Shown piece after piece: positions 8,777 to 18,441 of a stretch of 36,330 bases of DNA. Source of the stretch: Actinomycetes bacterium. Lineage in GTDB: Bacteria; Actinomycetota; Acidimicrobiia; Acidimicrobiales; Acidimicrobiaceae. The stretch spans positions 1-36,330 of the forward strand of contig JAKAZZ010000022.1 in assembly GCA_021826315.1 (NCBI GenBank), in the 5' to 3' direction. A model generated the notes under the pieces. That model had not been told where the DNA came from and did not search any database. It saw only the letters and a list, made by a program, of their open reading frames with translations. Both the position numbers and the translations under genes were made by a program. How positions within the stretch are numbered: position 1 is the stretch's first letter; each line of letters begins with the position of its first letter.

Positions 8777-10282
8777 ATGGCAATCACCCTCAATGAGATC
8801 GTATCTTCCGCACGAAGAAGAAAAATAACCCTAGAGGCAACTCTAGCGGTTGTGCTATTCGCTGTTTTTGCGATATTCGTCCTATTGACAACCCATAAGT
8901 ATCTAGAGCCCGATGATTACTCCTATCGAGCTGCTATCGCTGCGCTTGCCTCTGGTCACATCCGCCTCAGCGGTGCCCAATATACTTCGCTTGTTAATTC
9001 CCTTACTTCATCGGGGGTGCTGCCATCTTCTGGACTACATGGTGCGGTCGGAGCTTTAGGTGGAGGAACTCCTAGCGCAGGCTCGCTTCCCGGTTTATCA
9101 GGGCATGGGTTTGGAGGCGGGGGAAGTTCGTCGATGCTCCAGTGGCACAAGATGGCTACGGGTTACTATATGACCGAAAAGAACTACGGCTATGTCCTTC
9201 TGGCTACGCCCTTCTATATGCTCGGAATTCTCAACTTTGCGCCGTTATTTTACGGGGGATTAGCCGCATTCGCCCTCTACATCGCTGCTAGTAGGTGGCT
9301 AGGCAGGCGTGGTGGCCTCTTTGCCGTAGTCCTTTATCTTTTTTCTGGTCTTGCTATTACCTTTGCCTGGCGCTCTACGATGGAGACCTTTACCGATGCT
9401 TCGTTGATTGCAATCGGTGTGGGACTTTTGATATGGGTCTTTCTTGCCAAGGAAAAGGGGCAGAGCCAGCGACTTATCATTGGCGCATTAGGGTTTTTGG
9501 CGCTCTCGATGGCTACATTTGCTCGATATACTGATCTCGTCGCACTTGGGGTTGCTTTTGTTGCGGCGACGATCTTTGCCAAGAGGTCACAGATTACTAG
9601 ATCAACCCTCTTCTCTTGGTACGCTGTGGCATTTGTTGCGATGGCAGGAATCGCCCTCTTCGACAGGTGGGCTTATGGTGCATTTACCTCTACTGGATAT
9701 ACAACAGGAGTTATAACCTTCTCGCTCTCGTCGATATGGCCTAATCTGACGAAGGTTCTTCCCCAGGTGATCATTGCTCTACCCGCCTCGCTACTAGCAC
9801 TCGCAGCTATCGGATACGTTTTGAGGGTTTTTCTTTTCAGTCGAGCCAACAATGGCGAGGATTCCAAAGTGTCAGTTGGGCAAGATTTAGCCATCGTTTT
9901 ATCGCTTGGCGCTGCCTGGTTTGGATTTTGGCTCGTATACCTAGCTTATAACTGGACGGTAAACCAAGCGGGTGCTCCCCTGCACGTAGTTCGCTTCTAC
10001 GTACCAGGGATCGCCTTCGTTGCACTTCTTGGCGCCTTTACGTTGTCAAAGATGCCTAAGACAGTCTCGCACGTCGTCGCAGTAGTGGTAATGGCTTTGG
10101 CATTCATCTCCTACTATCACCTAACTGGAGGCTCGACTCACGGCTTAGGTGGTGGAGCGCCACAAGGTCCCTTTGGAAGGGGAGCGGGATCCGGAGTGAT
10201 TCCGGATCAAGGTGGACCGTTGTCTGGAGCACTTCCACCTGGTGGAGGACCTGGGGGTGGTAGCGCCGGAGGTCTTGGCTAG
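8777..10282 (+). CDS. Polytopic membrane protein, GT-C glycosyltransferase-like
   Basis: 501-aa integral membrane protein with about ten hydrophobic segments. After the first TM (about 20-38) there is an acidic motif in the first external loop (LEPDDYSYRAAIAALASG), a pattern typical of GT-C fold lipid-linked-sugar transferases such as the ArnT/PMT group. The same loop then carries an inserted Gly/Ser-rich stretch (about residues 85-115). The C-terminus ends in a ~45-residue Gly/Pro-rich tail after the last TM. Enzyme activity is inferred from topology and the acidic motif only; it may instead be an uncharacterised membrane protein family. The gene stands alone, and no clear Shine-Dalgarno precedes the ATG. 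Confidence 0.6.
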   Translation: MAITLNEIVSSARRRKITLEATLAVVLFAVFAIFVLLTTHKYLEPDDYSYRAAIAALASGHIRLSGAQYTSLVNSLTSSGVLPSSGLHGAVGALGGGTPSAGSLPGLSGHGFGGGGSSSMLQWHKMATGYYMTEKNYGYVLLATPFYMLGILNFAPLFYGGLAAFALYIAASRWLGRRGGLFAVVLYLFSGLAITFAWRSTMETFTDASLIAIGVGLLIWVFLAKEKGQSQRLIIGALGFLALSMATFARYTDLVALGVAFVAATIFAKRSQITRSTLFSWYAVAFVAMAGIALFDRWAYGAFTSTGYTTGVITFSLSSIWPNLTKVLPQVIIALPASLLALAAIGYVLRVFLFSRANNGEDSKVSVGQDLAIVLSLGAAWFGFWLVYLAYNWTVNQAGAPLHVVRFYVPGIAFVALLGAFTLSKMPKTVSHVVAVVVMALAFISYYHLTGGSTHGLGGGAPQGPFGRGAGSGVIPDQGGPLSGALPPGGGPGGGSAGGLG

Positions 10283-10708
10283 GTATCTAGCAAGGTCGTC
10301 TCATCGATAATTGGCTTTTGAGAGATACCGTAATGACAAGAAAGGTGATCGATGGGAAGAGTGAAATGCTTCTGCAGTTGATCACCCTTATTCTGTCGGA
10401 TCTTTTACCGCGGATAAGAGCTGATGTGTTTTCTCAATTCACTACGACGACCTACCTGTTGGCGCAATTAGGCAAGTAGGTGGAGATGTAGGAGTGTCTT
10501 CCTTGGTGCAGCCTATGACTATTGCTTGGCGCGGAAATCACAAGGAGTGCTGCGTAGTATGCTTTTTGATGAACACTGCTAAAAGGATTATGGCTTGAGA
10601 GGTGATTTGTCACTTAGCGTTTTCATGCACTCTGTAAAATCCCACCGATTTTGATTAGGCAGCATCGAGGATTTTTTAGGGCTTTCTTGTCCGCGCAAAT
10701 TGTAATTG
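10283..10708. other. Intergenic region between convergent genes
   Basis: About 425 bp without a plausible gene. A spaced inverted repeat GGTATCT...AGATACC lies just after the membrane protein stop (about 10283-10328), but it has no T-run, so I do not call it a terminator. Confidence 0.45.
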
Positions 10709-11809
10709 CTAGTTGGCTGAAAACCCAGTTATTGACATCTCAGTTCCACTAAAGGTCCCGGTAACAGTGAAGGTATGCGAGTTTTCGCTGCCGGTGAGGG
10801 TGATCGAGTTGGGCGCCGACCCCGTTATATCTTCGCTTATCTCAAGCGGTGAGGTACTTTTGAGCGTTTGTCCTGCGAATGCTTGGGGAAACGGAAGGTT
10901 TGGAGCGAAACTCTTCCACCAAGACGGCTGATTCTCTTCAATGGTGTGCAAAATAGCAAACCATCCCTCCAGACCCGTCCCTTCAACTTGGAGTGGGTTA
11001 TTCGATTGCTGAAATGCAGCACTAGGAGTACCGCTGAATGAAAGTTGGCCCATCTCTTGGGAATTGTTAGCTAGCTGTAGCTCTTGTGTAGGAATGGCTC
11101 CTGGAGCAGCAAATGTGTAATTAGTTGCCGTAACGGGAGGATTCTGCAAGGAATTTGTATTTTGCGAGCTTTGGGGTTGCGTGGCGACGTATGAAGCAGT
11201 AACGATATATCTATCTGGGGTGTACCAAAGGGCATTTGGTGGGTAGCAGGTGTCGAGGACTAGTGCACCTTGATTGGGAACAGAGATTGGTGCTCCAGGC
11301 GATGTAATCTGAGCCCCCTCTACTTTAAATGTATAGGTAGCGCAGGGGACGGTGTACGTGATGATGTCGCCCGGTGATAGTTGGTTTAAGTGAGAAAAGA
11401 AGCTCACATCGTGCGCAGCAAATAGCGCTGCCGAGCTCGGACCGGGCCAAGAGGTTGCGGGATCATGACCAATCGCTATATTCAACACCGCATCTTGAAG
11501 GCCCTGTTCGACTGGGGCCGTGAGCGAAAGTGACGGGATGCTAAGCACTCCAGGTCCTGGTTGAGCGGTACATGGCGTGCCCCCTATCGAAGTCTGTGTA
11601 GCGCTTTTTTGGAGTCGCGTCAGGTCGTGTTGGAGGATGCGGTTAGCCCCTTGAGTAGATCGATTATTCCACCAAAGGGGGTATGCGATACCGATAGTGG
11701 CCGTCGCGAGGAGAAAGATGCCGAGGAAAATCTTGGGGATGTTACGTCCGGGCTTCGCGCTATGGATCCTCTTCGATCGCATTGAATGTTTTTTGGCGGT
11801 GGGTGTCAT
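10709..11809 (-). CDS. Sortase with long C-terminal extension
   Basis: Membrane-anchored transpeptidase, 366 aa. A basic N-terminus and a TM segment (about 26-45) precede a sortase domain (about 85-210) with the full catalytic set: His133 in FAAHDVSFFSHL, Cys188 in LVLDTCYP and Arg200 in TPDRYIV. The arrangement resembles actinobacterial class E/F housekeeping sortases. About 155 residues follow the catalytic arginine, rich in Ser/Thr/Asn and with no recognised domain; such sortases normally end soon after the Arg strand. The gene is divergent from a surface protein that carries a sorting-signal-like C-terminus, which is a plausible substrate. ATG start without a clear ribosome site. Confidence 0.88.
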   Translation of the reverse strand: MTPTAKKHSMRSKRIHSAKPGRNIPKIFLGIFLLATATIGIAYPLWWNNRSTQGANRILQHDLTRLQKSATQTSIGGTPCTAQPGPGVLSIPSLSLTAPVEQGLQDAVLNIAIGHDPATSWPGPSSAALFAAHDVSFFSHLNQLSPGDIITYTVPCATYTFKVEGAQITSPGAPISVPNQGALVLDTCYPPNALWYTPDRYIVTASYVATQPQSSQNTNSLQNPPVTATNYTFAAPGAIPTQELQLANNSQEMGQLSFSGTPSAAFQQSNNPLQVEGTGLEGWFAILHTIEENQPSWWKSFAPNLPFPQAFAGQTLKSTSPLEISEDITGSAPNSITLTGSENSHTFTVTGTFSGTEMSITGFSAN

Positions 11810-12611
11810 CGCTGAGTGGCTGCACTTTCTCGATCAATTAACCACCTTAGCCTCGATTTCACGCCATTAATTTGTATTGCCTTTGAACTTCGATAGCGAT
11901 GCATCTGAATCTCAAGTTGCATGAAGGGTGAAGTAATTTGTTGGAGCGAAGCTGTCATCGTCGAGACATTATAAAGGTGGCATGACTTCTGATAATTTGG
12001 TGCTGATTTGAATGTATTGTTCCCTTTCGCGTGAATCGCGCTTTAAGGATCTTACCAATTGTTCGGTGGGTTCCTGGTCGGTAAGAAATTCGAAGTATAA
12101 GCCAGATAATGGCTGATCAAGGAGTGACAGGGTCTGCCCCAGAGGGATCTGTTACCTTGTTAGAACTGTGAGTTATGAAGTGCTCATTCATCCAGGGTGA
12201 GAGATCGATATCCGGTTGGGAATTTTGCATTGATCGCAATGTGCCCCGGTACTCAGAGCGACTCTTCCTTGGAAGTTTTGTTGTGATATAAGACTCAGAG
12301 AACACTTCGTTGAGGTTGAATACCTCGCTAGGGTGCGATGGGAGAGCGCCAAGCTGGAAACTGCCTATGCTCCTAGAGTGATATTCAATATTTTGCCGCT
12401 CTAAATCAGCGTGCGACTTTAGATATTTTGTGCTCCGTATGATATCAGATAATTAAGCTTCACGGTTCCTGAGTGCAATTTTGATTTCTTTGAAATAACC
12501 AATTCGCGCTCTTTTAGTATTTTTCAAATTTTATGAATCGGTTTTGCTATTTACATTGCGCTCGAATGTTACTGTTGTAAGTAAATAAATTTCGAAAGTT
12601 CAGGGTCGCAC
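11810..12611. other. Divergent intergenic region between sortase and surface protein
   Basis: About 800 bp, becoming AT-rich towards 12480-12600, where promoters for the surface protein must lie. AGGG, 6 bp before the ATG at 12612, can serve as ribosome site. One 62-codon minus ORF (12117-12305) is not convincing. No RNA family recognised. Confidence 0.5.
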
Positions 12612-15335
12612 ATGAAATTCGACTACTCACGGCTAAGGCGCCCTGCGCGTCTTTTCTCGGGCGTCGCACTATTGGCTGGAATCGCAGCACCTATCTTCTC
12701 CGGCACAACGGCAGTATCGGCAGCGTCTTCTCTTCCAGCGTATGGAACACTCTACGTTGTGAACCAAAGTTCGGACAGTATTACAGTCATATCGCCAAGT
12801 GGCTCTACTGTTGCTAACATTCCTCTACCAGCCGGGTCGAGTCCAACGTCGATCTCGGTGAGCCAAGATGATACCACGGCATGGGTTACGGATTCTGGCA
12901 TCGGTAAAATCAGTGAAATCGACTTGACGACAAATACACTCGCCAACAGTTTCCCCCTCCCAAGCGGCGAGAAGCCAACTTCTGCATCTATAAGCGGGAA
13001 TGGCTACCTCGACGTGGTCGAGACCGGTACTACTAACCAAGTCGTCGGCTACAGCCTCCCTGACTTTAATCTCAAAGGTACGTATACGCCGGCTGCTGGC
13101 TCGACCGATACCGCTCTTGCACAAGCCCAGGATGGGAGCGGCTTTTCGCTCGTTGAGATTGGTACTTCCAACAACAATGTGCAATTTCTCGATCCGAGCA
13201 GCTTTATTACGGCAAGTGGAAGCGCGGCGCTGGACACGTATAAGAATTACTACATCTCTCATGGCCCAGCGGGATATAGCTACTTTGTCGCAGAGGCTGG
13301 AAGCACCTCGGGCAAGCTTGTATGTGTTTTTGAACCTGGCCAAGGGTGCCCCGCCTCTTTGAGTGGCGGTATCTCATTGCCATTTACACCTACGGCTATC
13401 GCGTCTTCGCCTGACGGAAATTCGATCGTTGTCGTTGGGGTCAAGGGCCTTGGAGGGCCAAGCCCTTCGAATCAATTCGACTATATAACTGACGTGAATG
13501 CGACTTTGGTTCAGACTATGGGCACACCAAGCGGAGCTAGTGCGGATTCAGTTTCCTTCTCGAACGACGGATCGAAGTTTTACGTTGGTGATAGCCAATC
13601 AAATAGCGTCTCTGAGTGGTCTATTAGTGGATCAAGCGCGACCCTGAGGTCAACATTTAGCGGCGGCATCTCCGATCCAGTCGGCTTTGCGACGTCCTAC
13701 GACGTCGTGACCACGCCTACCTTCACGACTACATTGGCTGCTCCAGGAGATGCAACTTCGTTTGATGCCTCTGCGACCGCACAGCCCACCTCTCCGATTA
13801 CTCAGTACTCCTGGGACTTTGGCGACGGTACTAACGCCACAACTTCAACCCCAACTACTACTCATATTTTCAAAACACCAGGGCAACATCAAGTAACACT
13901 CACCATCACGGATGCCGCGGGAAACACAAGTTCTTCCGTTCCCCGGTACGTCGGGTTCCTCGACCCCTCACGCCATGCACTTGCGTACGTTACGAACACC
14001 GCTACAAATCCGGGCACGGTAAGTGTGGTTGATACTCAGTCAAACCCAGCTGCAGCAATCGGAGCTATTGCTCTAGTACCGGATACCACCTTTTGCCCGC
14101 CTGCTTATGGCGGCGACTGCAGTTCCCCGACAGCCACTGGAATTGCTGCTAGCCGTGACTTTTCTACGGTCTACGTTGCAGCGGTAGAGGGTGAGGGAGG
14201 TCAAGGGGTTGTGGATGTAATTTCCACCGCCACGAACGAGGTGACAGCTGCAATTGCGATCCCAGCTACGCCACTACAGATCGCGGTATCTGCCGACGAT
14301 ACGCACCTCTTTGTTCTTACACAGGGTTCCGCCGGCATCGCTGCCGTGGATTTGACGCAAAACCCCCCGTCGGTGTCGATGACGCAACTCCCCTCTGGTT
14401 CTGTTCCCGCTGACATTGCAATCTCGCCAGATGGTACTCATCTGGGTGTTGTGGTTGACACAAATAACTCCTATCCTGGGCAGTCGGGCACAGGTTCGGG
14501 TTCGCTACTTGATTACTCGATTTCAAATGATGCGATCTTGAATCCGTCGGCGCCACAAGTTACCAGTATCGCAACGGCGGCTCCTAACTCACTGGTGATG
14601 AGCAATAGCTCAGCGTTTGTAGCTCCGAGCGCGTACGATACGACATCAAATTTCTACTCTTTTTCGAGTTTTGACATAGCGAGTGGAAGTGCAAATTACA
14701 CCCACCCACTCACGGCGGCTGGCGACTTACCTGATTGGATCTCATTGAGTCCAGATGGCACTACACTGCAGATGACCGTAAACGGTCAAAGCTCCAGTTA
14801 TGTAGCAGTTAGAGACGCTGCGACTGGAAAAACCATTCAAGATGTGGGAACGACAGGCTACGCAAATTTAGTGGGTATTGCCTATACTCCGGATGGCAAG
14901 GCCACCTTCTCGGTTGATAATGGAAACGACCAAGTCATTGACGTCGATCCCTACAATCTCATAAGTAAAACATCGCTCAACAACGTAGGTCCTGGGGTAA
15001 CAACCTCTATCGATCCTTTCTATGACGTCGTGGGTCAAGCTCCCGCTCCCGTGGTAGTTACAACAACTACAACTTCGCCAACCACTACGCAGGCGTCCAC
15101 AACGACAACCCTAGTAACGACGGTTTCGCAACCTTCGTCACCGCCCACTACGTCGGTTTCGCAACCTTCGTCTACCACGCAATCGACCGTTATCGTTCCC
15201 TCGGTAAATACTGGTAGACCGTGGAGTTCGAATCTATGGTGGATGCTTGTTGCCTCGATTGGGTTTGTGGGAGTTATAGTTCTGCGTTCGGGTAGTCGAC
15301 GAAGAGTCGCCGGTAGTGACGAGAGCAAGGACTAA
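12612..15335 (+). CDS. Secreted beta-propeller/PKD surface protein with sorting signal
   Basis: 907-aa exported protein. A Sec signal peptide (about 1-37, ending TTAVSA|A) leads into YVTN/NHL-like propeller repeats (GTLYVVNQSSDSITVISPSG and AWVTDSGIGKISEIDLTTNT style), then a PKD domain with YSWDFGDG at 399-406 and HIFKTPGQHQVTLTITD. A second propeller follows (about 450-810) with repeated 'ISPDGT' blades, then a Thr/Ser/Pro linker (about 815-860) with a duplicated VSQPSS. The C-terminus reads as a cell-wall sorting signal: SVNTG (864-868, a degenerate LPxTG-type motif), a hydrophobic helix and a basic tail RSGSRRR. It is probably anchored to the envelope by the divergent sortase; the binding partner or function is unknown. 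Confidence 0.82.
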   Translation: MKFDYSRLRRPARLFSGVALLAGIAAPIFSGTTAVSAASSLPAYGTLYVVNQSSDSITVISPSGSTVANIPLPAGSSPTSISVSQDDTTAWVTDSGIGKISEIDLTTNTLANSFPLPSGEKPTSASISGNGYLDVVETGTTNQVVGYSLPDFNLKGTYTPAAGSTDTALAQAQDGSGFSLVEIGTSNNNVQFLDPSSFITASGSAALDTYKNYYISHGPAGYSYFVAEAGSTSGKLVCVFEPGQGCPASLSGGISLPFTPTAIASSPDGNSIVVVGVKGLGGPSPSNQFDYITDVNATLVQTMGTPSGASADSVSFSNDGSKFYVGDSQSNSVSEWSISGSSATLRSTFSGGISDPVGFATSYDVVTTPTFTTTLAAPGDATSFDASATAQPTSPITQYSWDFGDGTNATTSTPTTTHIFKTPGQHQVTLTITDAAGNTSSSVPRYVGFLDPSRHALAYVTNTATNPGTVSVVDTQSNPAAAIGAIALVPDTTFCPPAYGGDCSSPTATGIAASRDFSTVYVAAVEGEGGQGVVDVISTATNEVTAAIAIPATPLQIAVSADDTHLFVLTQGSAGIAAVDLTQNPPSVSMTQLPSGSVPADIAISPDGTHLGVVVDTNNSYPGQSGTGSGSLLDYSISNDAILNPSAPQVTSIATAAPNSLVMSNSSAFVAPSAYDTTSNFYSFSSFDIASGSANYTHPLTAAGDLPDWISLSPDGTTLQMTVNGQSSSYVAVRDAATGKTIQDVGTTGYANLVGIAYTPDGKATFSVDNGNDQVIDVDPYNLISKTSLNNVGPGVTTSIDPFYDVVGQAPAPVVVTTTTTSPTTTQASTTTTLVTTVSQPSSPPTTSVSQPSSTTQSTVIVPSVNTGRPWSSNLWWMLVASIGFVGVIVLRSGSRRRVAGSDESKD

Positions 15336-15370
15336 GTCTTCGAATACGCACCGCGAAATGAGCTGACTAC

Positions 15371-15410
15371 TAGGTCGCAGGAGGTGATAACTGTCCCCTC
15401 CGGCGACCTA
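15371..15410 (+). terminator. Probable terminator after the surface protein gene
   Basis: Stem TAGGTCGC-A-GGAGG pairs with CCTCC-GGCGACCTA with one internal mismatch and a ~12-nt loop, 35 bp after the stop codon, followed a few bases later by CCTTTTCCCCC. The T-run is short, but the hairpin is strong. Confidence 0.6.
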
Positions 15411-15677
15411 TAGGCCTTTTCCCCCTTAATAACTTGAATTTTCAAAAGCTTCGTAACTTCGGTCCGTCCCGATGTTGTTATCCCTGAGACGCCAGGTATC
15501 TAAAGGAGGTATCTCACTTTGATGATCGTTCGTTGAAGATTAGGAAAGTGCTCAACGATGAAGTCGAAGGATCCTTTATAGATTTCCAGAACCCCAATTT
15601 GTTTGGATTAGGAAGGGGAGCGAATCGCATTTTTCGCAATTAGTTGAGTTTGTGGTACAGGTTCCGAGACGGATTTA

Positions 15678-16814
15678 TTAGAGGGCAGTCAACGAAGTCT
15701 TAGTGGCCTTTTGCGACGAGAAGCCCTTTAACTCTGGTTCTAGGGCGAGATTTCCATCGATTTCTTTGGATCCAACAGAAAGTGAGATAGCCATAAGGAT
15801 GATCGGTAACCCGGCATTGAAATCCGTACCAGTGGGGGAAAATACCCCAAAATCCTGAATGAAGATCCACATCAATGCCGATATAGAGGCGACGGCGACA
15901 CCTGTTGCTCTCCTCCCTGGTATCAGGTAAAGCATCATTGCAACCGTGGCGCCACTTACTACAAGAAAAACGTTGACATATGGACCATTATTCTTCACCA
16001 GACTTGCGCCTGCGTTCAAAAGTCCTGTGATAATTAAAGGTTGTTTAGTTCTGGCCATCCCGACAATCATTTGGTAGTAGGCGTTGCTGGTCCAAAATCC
16101 TTCAGTTGGCAGAGCGCTAAGAAGCGTTCCTAATAAGAAGTATGTTCCCAGAAAGCGACCGATCCTCTTGGTGCTCGCCGTTAATTTGTAGCAGTTGCCG
16201 AGCTTTAGAAGTTCGATCGAGGCGAATAGATAGATCAAAATTGCAGATGGGGCGCCCGTAGCTAAGTTGGCTCCCGTATAGAAGATACCGAAGCCGTTAC
16301 CAAGTGCAAAGATCGTAAGCGACCAGGCGATTGAGAGCCATACGATGATCCTCCAAGGTTGACCCTGCTTCAAAAGTAAAAGTCCTACGCCGATTGTGAG
16401 TTGAACGTAGGACGTTCCAATATCAGCTTTGACGGGGTCGAGCCTCCAAAGAGTTTCTGCTACGTGGCTAATGCTACCTAGAAGTGGTGGAGCTAATGCA
16501 AATGCCGGTCTTATAATCGAGGCCACAAATTGTGAAGGCATTGCGTCGCGAAGCTGGAGGACTCCATCGATAATCCAAAGTATTCCGAAGGTCTTCGAGA
16601 TAAATCGGATGCGAGATTGAATTTCTAGCGGGACCTCAACCAATTTTTTTGGGTGCGAAGTTCCGCTGCTATCCTTGCTGCTTGGTTCGGCTGTTACATA
16701 GACCAATATCATCAATGTTATGGCGACGATTATGAAGAGGCCAGCCGTGAGGTAGATGTGCATTCCGACGTTACCGAATGGGTGGCGACTTAATGTAAAT
16801 GTCATTCCCGGCAT
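15678..16814 (-). CDS. Polytopic membrane protein of unknown function
   Basis: 378-aa protein with about nine hydrophobic segments. The stretch ILWIIDGVLQLRDAMPSQFVASIIRPA followed by WSLTIFALGNGFGIFYTGANLATGAPSAILIYLFASIELL is familiar from an actinobacterial family of membrane proteins with no established function. The C-terminal segment IFIQDFGVFSPTGTDFNAGLPIILM also belongs to that pattern. A Ser/Lys-rich cytosolic stretch follows the first TM. It lies 145 bp downstream of the chemoreceptor gene on the same strand, so co-transcription is possible. An ATG three codons further in (MTFTLS) is an equally possible start. Confidence 0.7.
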   Translation of the reverse strand: MPGMTFTLSRHPFGNVGMHIYLTAGLFIIVAITLMILVYVTAEPSSKDSSGTSHPKKLVEVPLEIQSRIRFISKTFGILWIIDGVLQLRDAMPSQFVASIIRPAFALAPPLLGSISHVAETLWRLDPVKADIGTSYVQLTIGVGLLLLKQGQPWRIIVWLSIAWSLTIFALGNGFGIFYTGANLATGAPSAILIYLFASIELLKLGNCYKLTASTKRIGRFLGTYFLLGTLLSALPTEGFWTSNAYYQMIVGMARTKQPLIITGLLNAGASLVKNNGPYVNVFLVVSGATVAMMLYLIPGRRATGVAVASISALMWIFIQDFGVFSPTGTDFNAGLPIILMAISLSVGSKEIDGNLALEPELKGFSSQKATKTSLTAL

Positions 16815-16959
16815 AGTTGGCCTCTTCCTTTATGGAGCGATGTTACGCCACGCATATGTCGCCCTCATAATCAGGAACTAGCGTGCGACTCCGAACTTTA
16901 TTGATGAAACCAATTATCCAAATGCGTTCATCTCAATGGCCGGAGATTTAGCTTTGGTT

Positions 16960-18267
16960 TCAATGCTTAACTAGGTCACTAGAGTCTTGGAGCATGGCGA
17001 TCCTTGAGTTCATCTCTACCGTCGTTCCGACGACGTCATCGATTGTCTGAGCTATCTCATTCGTAGATGCAACTTGGGCCTCTACCGACAGTGCAATCGA
17101 CTCTTGTAGGTTACCTATTTCCACGACGGTACTTGAGACTTCTTGGAATGCAGCACCAGCTGCGGTGGTGTCAGAGGTTATTGATACTGCCATTGCGCCA
17201 ATATCAGCCGTTGCTAGAGCGGTAGCAGAGGCGAGCGACTTGACCTCGTTTGCCACTACAGCAAACCCCTTACCTGCGTCGCCGGCCCTGGCCGCTTCGA
17301 TTGCAGCATTTAGCGCCAAGAGATTGGTTTGCTCAGCAATCGTCGTAATTGTTGCTACGATCTCGGTAATTTTGGCCGAGTTTACATCTAGGCGAGCCAG
17401 TGTAGATGAGGTCTTTTCTACTACCGATACTGCACCTTGGGCTACTTCGGCGGCGCGGTTAGCGCCGTGTGCGATGGTGGTAATCGTTCGTTCCATCTCT
17501 CTGATGGCACTCGCGACGCCGTCGATATTTGCCCGAATTTGATCAGAACCTGCAAGAAGTCCACTTGCTTGACTGGCAATTTCTAGTTGTGCTCTTCGCG
17601 CCTTCTCCATTTCAATGGTGCGTCGCTCCAGCTCCTCGCGCTCTGACCTCTCCTTTTCTAGCTGCAAAGCGAGCCTCTGCTCTTGCTCTAGTCGAGCTTG
17701 ATCCAGAAGTTCTGCGCTTTGCTTTCGCAGGGAGTCAGAGAAACTCCAAAATACAACTTGGACGATGACGGCTCCCACTATGAAGCCAGCGTGTACAAGA
17801 GCCCACGCGATTGGATTCGCACGTTCGTAAGAGGTGTAGAAGACGGAGTTTGGCCAGAAGAGTCCGAGGACAATGTGGTGGACTAACACGAAACCTATTG
17901 AGATGAGATAAGGAACCCACTCTTCGTAGAGGGCAACGATGCCGAGTAAGACGAAGAAGTAGAAGTGCATATCGGGGATTCCGTGCCAGATGTTAATTAG
18001 TGCTGCATCTGACCACAGGAGGCCAATGCTCGTTAGAACCGTTGCAGGGCGACGTGACTTGACAAAAGTTGCGGCAAGCGCAAACAAGAATTCGATTCCG
18101 ATATCAACAACGAGAACTTTAGCGGGAGAGTGCTCGGGTATGGATGCTACGAGCAGAAATGGTACTTGAAAGTAGAGTGCATAGACGATGAAACGATGTC
18201 GCTTAGCCCAGGCGCCATCGTCTAGGTTGGCCCCCTTGGGGATTTTCGAAACCAGATTCTTAATCAA
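16960..18267 (-). CDS. Methyl-accepting chemotaxis-type receptor with six-TM sensor
   Basis: 435-aa receptor. Residues about 25-185 form roughly six TM helices with several His residues ([18 protein letters not shown]). A charged coiled coil (about 190-245, rich in Glu/Arg) follows, then a cytosolic signalling domain with the highly conserved hairpin tip [20 protein letters not shown] and [15 protein letters not shown]. No HAMP domain and no large extracytoplasmic sensor are present, so the input is probably sensed within or next to the membrane. TTG start. No che genes are in the window, so whether it controls motility or another output cannot be judged here. Confidence 0.85.
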   Translation of the reverse strand: MIKNLVSKIPKGANLDDGAWAKRHRFIVYALYFQVPFLLVASIPEHSPAKVLVVDIGIEFLFALAATFVKSRRPATVLTSIGLLWSDAALINIWHGIPDMHFYFFVLLGIVALYEEWVPYLISIGFVLVHHIVLGLFWPNSVFYTSYERANPIAWALVHAGFIVGAVIVQVVFWSFSDSLRKQSAELLDQARLEQEQRLALQLEKERSEREELERRTIEMEKARRAQLEIASQASGLLAGSDQIRANIDGVASAIREMERTITTIAHGANRAAEVAQGAVSVVEKTSSTLARLDVNSAKITEIVATITTIAEQTNLLALNAAIEAARAGDAGKGFAVVANEVKSLASATALATADIGAMAVSITSDTTAAGAAFQEVSSTVVEIGNLQESIALSVEAQVASTNEIAQTIDDVVGTTVEMNSRIAMLQDSSDLVKH

Positions 18268-18441
18268 GGTTCCAGCCTTTCGGATAAGTCAAGTCGAATT
18301 GTACAACTAGGAGAATTAGTACATCTTTGCTATCGGCGCCTATCGGTGAACCTTTAAGGGTGGAGTTAGGATCGAAAAGAATTGACTTTTGGGCGCGAGT
18401 AGGGTGCTACCGCGATTCAAGGCCATTGTGCAGCACGCTGT

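Noticed and set aside
12825-13343. 172-codon minus-strand ORF
   Set aside because: Antisense shadow of the surface propeller gene; low-complexity Arg-rich translation without motifs.
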